A stretch of 17,296 bases of DNA from an uncultured bacterium (GTDB taxonomy: Bacteria > Patescibacteriota > Minisyncoccia > Phycocordibacterales > GWA1-40-21), in contig CAIPUJ010000070.1 of the NCBI GenBank assembly GCA_903868205.1, positions 1-17,296 on the forward strand, written 5' to 3'. Below the pieces are notes generated by a model. That model saw only the letters and a list, made by a program, of their open reading frames with translations. It made no database searches and was not told the origin of the DNA. Shown here in pieces: positions 5,436-12,771 of the stretch. Within the stretch, counting starts at the first letter, position 1. Each line of letters opens with the position of its first letter. The position numbers were made by a program, and so were the translations under genes.

Positions 5436-6644
5436 ATGAAGAAGATATATTTAGATAATGCAGCTACTACACCAGTAGACAAGAGCGTGGTGAAGGAGAT
5501 GAATAAATATTGGAACAAAGACTTTGGAAACCCGAGTTCTATTCATGGTTATGGTGTAAAAGCGAAAAATATATTAAACGAATCCAGAGAGAAAATTGCT
5601 GGCTTCGTCGGTGCGCATAGCAGAGAAATAATTTTTACTTCCGGCGGAACAGAAGCAAATAATCTTGCAATTTTTGGGCTAGTCAGTAAGCACTTGGAGG
5701 TTCAACCTCCAAGTGCTGGTAAAAGACATTTTATTACAACAGAGATTGAACATAGCTCTATTCTCGAGTGTTTTAAAAAGCTTGAAAAAGATGGGGATAG
5801 TGTTAGTTATTTAAAAGTGAATGAAAATGGTTTGGTAAACCCTAAGGATTTGAGAGAAATGATAACACCAGAGACAGCCCTTGTTTCTATTGGTCATGCA
5901 AATAGTGAAATCGGTGTAATTCAACCTATCAAAGAGATCATAAAGGAAATTAGATATATAAAGAAAGAAATGGGTAGAGAAAAGAATTCTTTACCATATT
6001 TTCATATTGATGCTTCACAGTCTGCTCAGTATTTAAATTTAAAAGTTGATGAACTTGGTGTTGATATGATGACATTGGATGCACAAAAAATGTATGGGCC
6101 AAAAGGTGTTGGAGCTCTTTTTGTAAAGGACGGTATCTCTTTGGAGCCAATTATTTTAGGTGGTGGACAAGAAGGCGGGATGAGAGCTGGGACAGAAAAT
6201 ATTCCCCTTATTGCTGGATTCACAAAAGCCTTTGAAATTTGTCGAAAAGGTGAGACCTTGGATCTACAAAAAGGTCTCTCCTTGGCGACAACTAAAGAAG
6301 GGCAAAGATTAATCGAAATTAGAGATGAGTTTTTTAGCAAAGCTAAAAAACTCATTCCCCAAATTATCTTCAGTGGAGATTTGGAATCCCGTCTACCAAA
6401 TAATATTAATATTTCTATACCAGGGCAAGACGGGGAAATGTTAGTTTTTAGATTAGATGAAGCGGGAATAATATGTTCTTCGGCTAGTGCTTGTGCTTCT
6501 GGCTCCGGTGAATCTTACGTTGTTAAAAATATTTCAAATGATTCTGAAAGATCAAAATCTACACTACGTTTTTCTATGGGTAGAGAAACTAAAGCAAAAG
6601 ATATTAATTTTTTGCTTAAAAAACTGAAAGAAATAGTCAAATAA
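5436..6644 (+). CDS. iscS: Cysteine desulfurase (IscS/NifS type)
   Basis: A 402-residue class V PLP aminotransferase-fold enzyme. The family converts cysteine to alanine and carries the sulfur as a persulfide for Fe-S clusters and tRNA thiolation. Motifs: YLDNAATTP (5-13), SGGTEANNLAI (69-79), H106 in the IEH motif stacking on PLP, D192 and Q195 in IDASQSAQ, and the PLP lysine K218 in AQKMYGPKG, where most relatives have a His before the Lys. The catalytic cysteine is C353 in SSASACASG. Two stretches are extra compared with typical members, about 83-97 and 270-290. Both coincide with DNA palindromes. No scaffold or SUF genes are nearby, so tRNA modification is as likely as cluster assembly. 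Start chosen because the fold begins at once after the ATG. Confidence 0.94.
   Translation: MKKIYLDNAATTPVDKSVVKEMNKYWNKDFGNPSSIHGYGVKAKNILNESREKIAGFVGAHSREIIFTSGGTEANNLAIFGLVSKHLEVQPPSAGKRHFITTEIEHSSILECFKKLEKDGDSVSYLKVNENGLVNPKDLREMITPETALVSIGHANSEIGVIQPIKEIIKEIRYIKKEMGREKNSLPYFHIDASQSAQYLNLKVDELGVDMMTLDAQKMYGPKGVGALFVKDGISLEPIILGGGQEGGMRAGTENIPLIAGFTKAFEICRKGETLDLQKGLSLATTKEGQRLIEIRDEFFSKAKKLIPQIIFSGDLESRLPNNINISIPGQDGEMLVFRLDEAGIICSSASACASGSGESYVVKNISNDSERSKSTLRFSMGRETKAKDINFLLKKLKEIVK
5689..5717 (+). repeat. Palindrome inside the cysteine desulfurase gene
   Basis: AGCACTTGGAGGTT and AACCTCCAAGTGCT form a perfect 14-bp inverted repeat around one base. It is read in frame as roughly KHLEVQPPSAG, in a loop between GTEANNLAIFGLV and HFIT where most IscS proteins are shorter. 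It looks like a palindromic element inserted without breaking the frame. Confidence 0.65.
6249..6281 (+). repeat. Second imperfect palindrome inside the cysteine desulfurase gene
   Basis: GGTGAGACCTT (6249-6259) and AAGGTCTCTCC (6271-6281) pair at 10 of 11 positions around an 11-base loop. It is translated as part of KGETLDLQKGLSLATT, another stretch that looks longer than in usual family members. Weaker than the first palindrome. Confidence 0.4.
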
Positions 6645-6692
6645 AGGCTCGATTGCAATTAAGTTTTTTTTGTTTTATTATTGTAATTAATT

Positions 6693-7547
6693 ATGGAAGA
6701 CCTAACCAAACAACAAATTATACTTTTAACTCTTTTTGTGAGTTTTGTTACATCAATCGCTACTGGAATAGTGACCGTTTCTCTTATGGGTCAGGCTCCA
6801 TCTGGGGTTATACAAACAATAAATAAAGTTATTGAAAGAACTGTAGAAAAAGCAGTACCTTCAGCTACGACGACTACTGTTGTAAAGGAGACGGTTGTTG
6901 TAAGTACAGATGATTTAGTCGTGAAAGCTATTGATCAAAATACAAAAACTGTATTGAGAATTTTCAGAACAAATTCTGATCCTACTACTGGTTCAGACGC
7001 AATGGTTTTTGTTTCCATGGGAATTGTACTTTCAGATGATGGAATAATCGCAACGGATAAAAGTTTGGTTTCAGAAAGTGGAAAATATTTTACAACTTTA
7101 GCAGATGGTAAGCTCAGAAATTTATCAATATTAAGATCTGTGGAAGGGGATAAAGTGGCTCTTTTAAAAGTAAATATTGATGACAAAGAAAATATCAAAT
7201 TTAACAAGGCCACAATAGTACAAAATTCTGATTTGAAACTAGGGCAGACTGTGGTGTATATAGGAGGTGAGAATAAAAATACTGTTTCTACGGGTATCGT
7301 ATCTAGTCTTGGAACTAAAGAGGAAAGTATAGCGAATTCAACTTCTACGCAAACAGTACTTACTTCTATAGAGACAAATATTTCAGCTAATAATTTGATT
7401 TCTGGTGCGTCTCTTGTAAATCTTTCTGGAGAAGTTATCGGTATAAGAGTAAATTTTATGGATAGTTCAAAAACAGATTTGTTTGTTCCTTCAAAAGCAA
7501 TTATAGACACGCTCTCGGCTTATAATCTTAGCCAAAAGAAGCCTTAG
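6693..7547 (+). CDS. Membrane-anchored HtrA/trypsin-like pseudoprotease
   Basis: A 284-residue protein with an N-terminal membrane helix (about 9-32, IILLTLFVSFVTSIATGIVTVSLM), a Thr/Val-rich linker (about 45-72), then a domain aligning with HtrA/DegP chymotrypsin-fold proteases, and no PDZ domain. Family landmarks remain: GIVLSDDGIIATDKSLV (normally GxIxTNxHVV), GDKVALLKV (normally TDLALLKV), and SANNLISGASLVNLSGEVIGI (normally NPGNSGGPLVNxxGEVIGI). By this alignment the catalytic His is replaced by Ser124 and the Asp by Lys154, while the nucleophile position keeps Ser237 but without the oxyanion GNSGG context. It is therefore probably proteolytically inactive and binds or scaffolds at the outer face of the membrane. 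It follows the desulfurase by 48 bases with no Shine-Dalgarno. Confidence 0.7.
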   Translation: MEDLTKQQIILLTLFVSFVTSIATGIVTVSLMGQAPSGVIQTINKVIERTVEKAVPSATTTTVVKETVVVSTDDLVVKAIDQNTKTVLRIFRTNSDPTTGSDAMVFVSMGIVLSDDGIIATDKSLVSESGKYFTTLADGKLRNLSILRSVEGDKVALLKVNIDDKENIKFNKATIVQNSDLKLGQTVVYIGGENKNTVSTGIVSSLGTKEESIANSTSTQTVLTSIETNISANNLISGASLVNLSGEVIGIRVNFMDSSKTDLFVPSKAIIDTLSAYNLSQKKP

Positions 7548-7556
7548 AAATTTCTT

Positions 7557-7585
7557 TTGACAGATTATAGTTTCAAAGATAAACT
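7557..7585 (+). promoter_or_regulatory. Putative sigma-70 promoter of the Hsp100 gene
   Basis: TTGACA (7557-7562), a 17-base spacer and TAAACT (7580-7585). A transcript from here would carry a leader of roughly 105 bases before the ATG at 7698, much longer than for other genes in the window, and it would include the hairpin at 7616-7656. No heat-shock operator such as CIRCE is visible. Confidence 0.4.
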
Positions 7586-7615
7586 CTAATAATCCTGGTG
7601 AGTTAATAAAACTTA

Positions 7616-7656
7616 CCCCAGTGTAGTGGTCCGCTTGAGGCGGACACTACACGGGG
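7616..7656 (+). repeat. G+C-rich palindrome in the Hsp100 leader
   Basis: GTGTAGTGGTCCGC (7621-7634) and GCGGACACTACAC (7640-7652) pair with one bulged base around a short loop, extended by CCCC (7616-7619) with GGGG (7653-7656). It is much richer in G+C than its surroundings. There is no U-tract, so it is not a terminator on the plus strand. It is either a repeat-type palindrome or a leader structure. Confidence 0.55.
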
Positions 7657-7697
7657 TGATGATTTTGAAATTCACTTTGTTCATAACAAAATCAATC

Positions 7698-10364
7698 ATG
7701 CCCCCATTTAAAAATTTTACAACAAAAGCAAAAGAAGCAATAAAGAGAGCTCACGAGCTCGCTATTGAACGTGGACAAAATCATGTAAATCCGTTGCATC
7801 TTTTGGCGGCCCTTGTTCTTCAAGAAGAAAGTCTTGTTGCTTCTATTTTTGATAGATTAGAAATAGATGTTGTTTTGCTTACCGATTCAATTTTAGAAGC
7901 TATAGAGGCCACAGGTACAGCAAATACTTTGTCTGCTTCATATCAAATATACCTTACTCCGGATTTAGCACAGATAATCGATCAGTCAGGAAAAGTTGCT
8001 GTAGAACTTCAAGACGAATTTATTTCTACCGAACATTTATTCTTGGCTATCCTTGATATTCCTTGTTCCGCAAATGACGTTTTAAATAGATTTAAGATTG
8101 ATAGAAAAGAAGTTGTGAAAATTCTTTCGGAACTTAAACTTAATAAAGGATCAGACAAAAATTATTCAAAACAATATAGAGCAATTACAAAATACACACG
8201 TAACCTCACAAAACTCGCAAAAGAAAATAGACTTGATCCAGTAATCGGTAGAGATAATGAGATTTCTAGAATCATTCAAATTCTTTCTAGAAGAACAAAA
8301 AATAATCCTGTACTTATCGGTGAAGCAGGTGTTGGTAAGACGGCTATTGTGGAGGGTCTCGCAAATAGAATGGCTACAGGGGATGTCCCAGAGTCTTTGA
8401 AAGACAAAGAACTTGTCTCTCTTGATCTTGGGCTTCTTGTCGCTGGTACAAAATATAGAGGGGAAATCGAAGAAAGATTAAAGGGGATTATAAAAGAAAT
8501 AGAAAGATCTGAAGGTAAGATTATTTTATTCATCGATGAAATTCATACTATAGTTGGTGCTGGTTCTGCAGAGGGATCTCTTGATGCTTCGAATATGTTA
8601 AAGCCGGCCCTATCAAGAGGCGAACTTCGCACTATCGGAGCAACTACTTTTAAGGAATATCAAAAAATAGAAAAAGATCCAGCTCTTACAAGACGTTTTC
8701 AACCAGTAATAGTCTCAGAACCATCTATAGATGATGCTATTGCTATTCTTCGTGGATTAAAAGAAAAATATGAGCTATATCATGGTGTAAGGATTACCAA
8801 TGACGCTATTTTAGCGGCGGTAAATCTAAGTAGTAGATATATTACAGATAGATTTTTGCCAGATAAAGCTGTTGACCTTATAGACGAAGCTTCTTCTGCT
8901 CTCAAAATTTCTCTTGAAACAATGCCCCCAATTCTAGAAGAAACAAATAGAAAAGTAATGAGACTTGAAATAGAAAAAGAATCATTAAAAAATGATTTGA
9001 AAGGGGATAAGAAAAAAGAAACTCAAAAAAGAGTTGATGCAATAGAAAAAGAGATTGCAGATTTGAAAGAAAAAACTTCTGAGGTAGAGCTTAAATGGAA
9101 AAATGAAAAAGATACTATTACAGAAATAAAAAGTATTAAAAAACAACTCGAAGTTCTTCGTATAGAAGCTGATAATGCAGAAATTCATGCAGACCTTTCT
9201 GTAGCTGCAGAGATTCGCTATGGTAAAATACCTCAATTAGAAAAAGATTTGGATGATAAATCAAAAAGATTAAAGAAGCTTCAATCGTCAAGAACTATTC
9301 TAAAAGAAGAAATCCAAGAAGAAGATATTGCTTCTGTAGTTTCAAGATGGACAGGTGTTCCTGTGTCAAAGATGCTTGAAAGCGAGGCGCACAAGCTTGT
9401 AAGAATCGAAGATGAATTAAAGAAGGTGATTGTCGGCCAAGATGAAGCTGTAAAGAAAATTTCAGAAACTATCAAAAGATCTCGTGCTGGTATTTCAGAT
9501 CCAGATAGACCAATTGGATCATTTATTTTCCTTGGTCCTACTGGTGTTGGTAAAACAGAGCTTACAAAAGCCTTGGCGAATTTCCTGTTTGATGATGAGA
9601 AAGCTTTAGTGAGAGTAGATATGTCAGAATTTACTGAGAGACATTCAACCTCAAAGCTTATTGGTTCACCTCCAGGATATGTTGGACACGAAGAGGGAGG
9701 ATCTCTAACTGAAACTGTTCGCCATAGACCATATTCTGTAATTCTTTTTGATGAGATAGAAAAAGCTCATCCAGAAGTTTTTAATTTATTACTTCAGGTT
9801 CTCGATGACGGAAGACTTACTGATTCTAAAGGAAGAACAGTGAATTTCAAAAACGCTGTTATCATAATGACTTCAAATATCGGAGCTCAATACATAGACA
9901 AAATGGAGCAGATTGGATTCACTACAACAAACGGAAAGAATGATGAATATGTTCTTGTAAAAGAAAAAGTATCTGCAAGTTTGAAGGATTATTTCAGACC
10001 AGAATTCTTAAACAGATTAGATGATGTAATCATCTTCGATATCTTAAGTCCCGAAGCTATTAGAAAGATTGTAGATATACAAATAAATGAAATAAGAAAT
10101 AGATTAGAAAATAAACTAATTAAGTTAGAAGTTTCTAGTTCTGCTTTGGAATATCTTTCCAAAGAGGGTTACAATCCACAATATGGTGCAAGACCTTTGA
10201 GAAGACTTATACAAACTAAAATATTAAATCCAGTTGCTTCTATGATTATTTCAAAAGAGATTAATAAAAATGGAGTGGTAAGTATTGGAGTAAAAAATAA
10301 TGAACTTACTTTTGATATAAAGAAGGGGAAGAAGGAAATTAGTAAGGCAAAAGAAGATAAATAA
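7698..10364 (+). CDS. clpB: Hsp100 AAA+ unfoldase, ClpB-like with a ClpC-like IGF motif
   Basis: An 888-residue class I Hsp100. Domains: Clp N domain with two repeats (about 5-148); NBD1 with Walker A GEAGVGKT (208-215) and Walker B LFIDEI (277-282); a coiled-coil middle domain of about 135 residues (408-543) with the ClpB phrase AAEIRYGKIPQLEKDL; NBD2 with Walker A GPTGVGKT (613-620), Walker B ILFDEI (682-687) and sensor-1 TSN; and a D2-small domain with GARPLRR (830-836). The long middle domain is that of ClpB disaggregases, which work with DnaK. However, IGF at 739-741, in an extended loop after sensor-1, sits where ClpC carries the ClpP-docking tripeptide, which ClpB lacks. An in-frame ATG at 7626 adds 24 residues encoded by the upstream palindrome; the N domain begins at the ATG at 7698, which I prefer. 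No Shine-Dalgarno. Confidence 0.9.
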   Translation: MPPFKNFTTKAKEAIKRAHELAIERGQNHVNPLHLLAALVLQEESLVASIFDRLEIDVVLLTDSILEAIEATGTANTLSASYQIYLTPDLAQIIDQSGKVAVELQDEFISTEHLFLAILDIPCSANDVLNRFKIDRKEVVKILSELKLNKGSDKNYSKQYRAITKYTRNLTKLAKENRLDPVIGRDNEISRIIQILSRRTKNNPVLIGEAGVGKTAIVEGLANRMATGDVPESLKDKELVSLDLGLLVAGTKYRGEIEERLKGIIKEIERSEGKIILFIDEIHTIVGAGSAEGSLDASNMLKPALSRGELRTIGATTFKEYQKIEKDPALTRRFQPVIVSEPSIDDAIAILRGLKEKYELYHGVRITNDAILAAVNLSSRYITDRFLPDKAVDLIDEASSALKISLETMPPILEETNRKVMRLEIEKESLKNDLKGDKKKETQKRVDAIEKEIADLKEKTSEVELKWKNEKDTITEIKSIKKQLEVLRIEADNAEIHADLSVAAEIRYGKIPQLEKDLDDKSKRLKKLQSSRTILKEEIQEEDIASVVSRWTGVPVSKMLESEAHKLVRIEDELKKVIVGQDEAVKKISETIKRSRAGISDPDRPIGSFIFLGPTGVGKTELTKALANFLFDDEKALVRVDMSEFTERHSTSKLIGSPPGYVGHEEGGSLTETVRHRPYSVILFDEIEKAHPEVFNLLLQVLDDGRLTDSKGRTVNFKNAVIIMTSNIGAQYIDKMEQIGFTTTNGKNDEYVLVKEKVSASLKDYFRPEFLNRLDDVIIFDILSPEAIRKIVDIQINEIRNRLENKLIKLEVSSSALEYLSKEGYNPQYGARPLRRLIQTKILNPVASMIISKEINKNGVVSIGVKNNELTFDIKKGKKEISKAKEDK

Positions 10365-10400
10365 AAAACCGCTGGAAGAAAATAAATTCTTCCAGCGGTT
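10362..10400 (-). terminator. Intrinsic terminator of the FGGY kinase gene
   Basis: Arms 10367-10380 and 10387-10400 form a perfect 14-bp stem with a 6-base loop. Read on the complement strand the stem is followed by TTTTTTATTTAT, a good U-tract, and it lies 5 bases after the kinase stop codon. On the plus strand only GG-TTTGAG follows, so termination of the Hsp100 gene here would be weaker. Confidence 0.85.
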
Positions 10401-10404
10401 TGAG

Positions 10405-11745
10405 CTACTTGGTTAATTCCACATTCGGGAACATTCCCAACGCATCTTTTGTATTGCTAGCCACACCAGCAAGACACAATGCATGAGCAGCAGCACCGGC
10501 CTGAGTCGCAAGCTCAGCAAAAGGTGGCACAACCGCATTAACATTATATTTACTCAAGGCTTTTAGTATGGCCGCATTTTCTGCAAAACCACCAACGATA
10601 GCAACCTCTCTTGGTGTATGTAACCCAAGGGCACTTGCTGCATTAAACAACCCAGACATACATCTGCTTGCAATAGTATTTAACATTGCAGCTAAAGCCA
10701 AACTCAGATCTCCACCCAAATATTCCAATGCAGATTTTGCGAATTCTTCGGGTGTTTCTGATAAGATTTGGTCGCTGAAATATAGTCCTCTTTCATGGGC
10801 TTGATCAAGTTTGGTAAAAGCTAATTCCGTGGCACGTTCATAGCTTATTTCACCGTTAACGTTTTTCAATGCCTTGTATAATGGTCCGTGCATGCCAATA
10901 TTCGAAATGGCTGACATTGCATTATTAGGCATCGCCTCGAAGACAAGTCCAGCATTAAAAGTACTTTCACTAGCTTTGTCGTTTGCGTCCACTATCTTAC
11001 AGACCCCGTACCAGCTTCCTGTCCATAAACCCCACTTTAAATCCGTACTTGCTAGAACTGTTCTTGCAAGTGCAGAGTCGTGGGTACACGGAACAACATA
11101 AACACCGTTTTCTGTTTCCAGTAGCTGATCAGAAATAAATTCTGGCCAAACAGGAGAAAACATGAGACGTGCAGGTTGTAAGTAGCTGTTTATTAATTTT
11201 GCCGTTGGAACACCCACACCTTGGTTGTGCAACATAACACGATCGTGACCTTTTTGGCCACTTAACTTCCATGTTATCCAGTCAGCTAGGGGGATCACCC
11301 TCGAACTTTTATTATAAAGAGTGTTTTGATGCCAAAAACGACTCATAAACACCATTTGATAAAATTCTGGATGAACATTGCCCATAAGGCGAGACCATTC
11401 ATGTTTTGAAATACCAGAATCTTTTATTAATTGTTCAGCAAATGTAGATGGTACTGATCGGTAGTGGAATACCTTGCCAATAATTTCGTCATCAGACATA
11501 TGCACAACATCCGCTCCCCACATTGCCGAAGCAATAATAGTTCCTGGAGTTGCCATCCGTCTTACTTCGTTTAGAATGTCTTGCAACCAGTTCATCGGCC
11601 ACACATACACTGAGCCTTCCATCTTCCATGGGATTTCCTTGTTCCACAGAAGACGGAAGCCCCTTCCTACTATAAACTCATGAAGAGTTACCCCAGTTGT
11701 GGCTCCAAAAACTAAAACCAAAACCCTTTCAACTTTAGCTATCAT
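10405..11745 (-). CDS. FGGY-family carbohydrate kinase, rhamnulokinase-like
   Basis: A 446-residue sugar kinase of the ASKHA fold, most like L-rhamnulokinase, which phosphorylates L-rhamnulose. Evidence: VPCTHDSALA (family catalytic Asp in the HD pair), GLWTGSWYGV (compare LSSGTWSLLG of RhaB), VAIVGGFAENAAIL (adenosine motif, compare VGGGSQN), and a C-terminal AxxAGAAAHAL. The N-terminal phosphate-1 loop, usually DxGTTS, reads LVFGATTG and lacks the Asp, so activity or substrate may have shifted. The ATG at 11743-11745 has a good Shine-Dalgarno, GGGAG, 7 bases upstream, unlike most neighbours. G+C is clearly higher than around it (32 of 60 bases in 10441-10500). This suggests recent acquisition. 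No rhamnose isomerase or aldolase gene is in the window. Confidence 0.85.
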   Translation of the reverse strand: MIAKVERVLVLVFGATTGVTLHEFIVGRGFRLLWNKEIPWKMEGSVYVWPMNWLQDILNEVRRMATPGTIIASAMWGADVVHMSDDEIIGKVFHYRSVPSTFAEQLIKDSGISKHEWSRLMGNVHPEFYQMVFMSRFWHQNTLYNKSSRVIPLADWITWKLSGQKGHDRVMLHNQGVGVPTAKLINSYLQPARLMFSPVWPEFISDQLLETENGVYVVPCTHDSALARTVLASTDLKWGLWTGSWYGVCKIVDANDKASESTFNAGLVFEAMPNNAMSAISNIGMHGPLYKALKNVNGEISYERATELAFTKLDQAHERGLYFSDQILSETPEEFAKSALEYLGGDLSLALAAMLNTIASRCMSGLFNAASALGLHTPREVAIVGGFAENAAILKALSKYNVNAVVPPFAELATQAGAAAHALCLAGVASNTKDALGMFPNVELTK

Positions 11746-11823
11746 AACCTATCTCCCTTTCTTTTTTTAAAAAGAGCACCATACTCTCTATTTTTTATAT
11801 TACTGATAATTTTGATTATGTCA

Positions 11824-11860
11824 AAAAAATAATTCCCATAAAGCCAAGGCTTTATGGGAA
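11824..11860 (-). terminator. Intrinsic terminator after the 38-aa gene
   Basis: TTCCCATAAAGCC (11833-11845) and its exact complement (11848-11860) form a 13-bp stem. On the complement strand TTATTTTTTTGACA follows as the U-tract. It lies about 20 bases after the stop of the small gene and upstream of the kinase, so the two genes have separate transcripts. Confidence 0.8.
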
Positions 11861-11879
11861 GTTATGCGTGACGGGTTTA

Positions 11880-11996
11880 TTAGATTCGAGGCAATGCTTT
11901 TCCTGCTTCCAGACCAGCTTTTCTAGCTTGTCTGAGTGTGAGCTTTGGGAATCTTGATCTTGAGGATTTGGGTTTATTATCCTTTTTCTTTTTCAT
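11880..11996 (-). CDS. Small basic protein, 38 aa
   Basis: The reading frame starts at the ATG at 11994-11996 and stops with TAA at 11880-11882. The product begins MKKKKDNKPKSSRSRF and ends LEAGKALPRI; it is strongly basic and has no membrane segment. A Shine-Dalgarno (AAAGGA, 6 bases upstream) and a dedicated terminator just after the stop make a real gene likely. It resembles small nucleic-acid-binding or ribosome-associated peptides only in composition; I do not recognise a family. Base composition and the Shine-Dalgarno are like those of the neighbouring FGGY kinase and unlike the AT-rich, leaderless host genes, so both may have arrived together. A small RNA with an incidental frame is the alternative. 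Confidence 0.6.
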   Translation of the reverse strand: MKKKKDNKPKSSRSRFPKLTLRQARKAGLEAGKALPRI

Positions 11997-12144
11997 CCTT
12001 TTTCCTTTCTTGTTTTGAGATTAAATCTACTGGTTCCAAATAAAGTATTGCATATATACTGATATATAGTCAATTACACTAACTACAGCAGTTTATAGTC
12101 TATTTTACTTGACTACTTTGATCTGGTTTTGATATAATTTCATT
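11997..12144. promoter_or_regulatory. Divergent promoter region
   Basis: On the plus strand TTGACT (12109-12114), an 18-base spacer and TATAAT (12133-12138) end 6 bases before the ATG at 12145, so the transcript is probably leaderless. On the complement strand TTGACT (12068-12073) faces the 38-aa gene with a poorer, extended-type -10 near AATACT. TATAGTC occurs at 12065-12071 and 12094-12100 in direct orientation, a possible pair of regulator half-sites. No terminator or RNA gene is seen here. Confidence 0.5.
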
Positions 12145-12771
12145 ATGTTACCAGTAATATCTGAAAAAGAAGTTTTTAAGCTCAAAGATCTTTATATAAA
12201 AGAAGGACGTAGTATGCTCGACACAGCAAGGTTTTTTGGTGTTTCTATAGATGCTATAACTTATGCTATGAGAAAGTATAAAATACCAAGAAGAAGTCTA
12301 AAAGAGGCTAGTAAGAGGTCGTTTGAAAATAAGAAGATGACTTTCAAGAAAAAAAATCTTGAGTCTAATAAAAAAGTTTCTACAGAAATTATTTTAGCTA
12401 TGCTTTATTGGGGAGAAGGTTTTAAGGGTCACGAAAATAGTAAATTTGGTACATTAGATTTTGCTAATAGTGATCCAGAAATGATTGATTTATATATTAA
12501 ATCTCTAAGGAGATTATATGATCTAGATGAAAAGAAATTAAGAGTATTATTGTATTGTTATTCAAATCAAGATATTTCTAATTTGATTAGTTTTTGGTCT
12601 AAATTAACAAAGATACCAAAGTCTCAATTTACTAAACCATATGTTAGAAATGATTCAAGAATAAATGCAAGGGAAATGAAATACGGCCTTGTGCACATTC
12701 GTTATAATGATAAGAAGCTCTTGATTGAAATCAAAAATCTGATAGACTACGTGAAGGTTAAATATGCGTAG
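12145..12771 (+). CDS. Helix-turn-helix protein of unknown role
   Basis: A 208-residue protein. The N-terminal 20-50 (GRSMLDTARFFGVSIDAITYAMRKYKIPRR) reads as a helix-turn-helix of the resolvase/sigma-like type. A C-terminal domain (about 78-205) has MLYWGEGFKGHE, LDFANSDPEMIDLYIKSLR, KLRVLLYCYSNQD, FWSKLTKIPKSQFTKPYV and a final beta-rich part. I recall similar domains in uncharacterised bacterial proteins that resemble LAGLIDADG-like folds, but cannot confirm it. A DNA-binding regulator is a reasonable guess. The promoter ends 6 bases before the ATG (leaderless). The stop TAG at 12769-12771 lies inside the first six bases of tRNA-Tyr, so the mRNA may be cut when the tRNA is processed. Confidence 0.7.
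   Translation: MLPVISEKEVFKLKDLYIKEGRSMLDTARFFGVSIDAITYAMRKYKIPRRSLKEASKRSFENKKMTFKKKNLESNKKVSTEIILAMLYWGEGFKGHENSKFGTLDFANSDPEMIDLYIKSLRRLYDLDEKKLRVLLYCYSNQDISNLISFWSKLTKIPKSQFTKPYVRNDSRINAREMKYGLVHIRYNDKKLLIEIKNLIDYVKVKYA

Noticed and set aside
7626..7697. 24-residue N-terminal extension of the Hsp100 protein
   Set aside because: It is translated from a palindrome upstream and the Clp N domain starts at the ATG at 7698.
7548..7697. CIRCE or other heat-shock operator before the Hsp100 gene
   Set aside because: No TTAGCACTC-N9-GAGTGCTAA repeat or similar is present.
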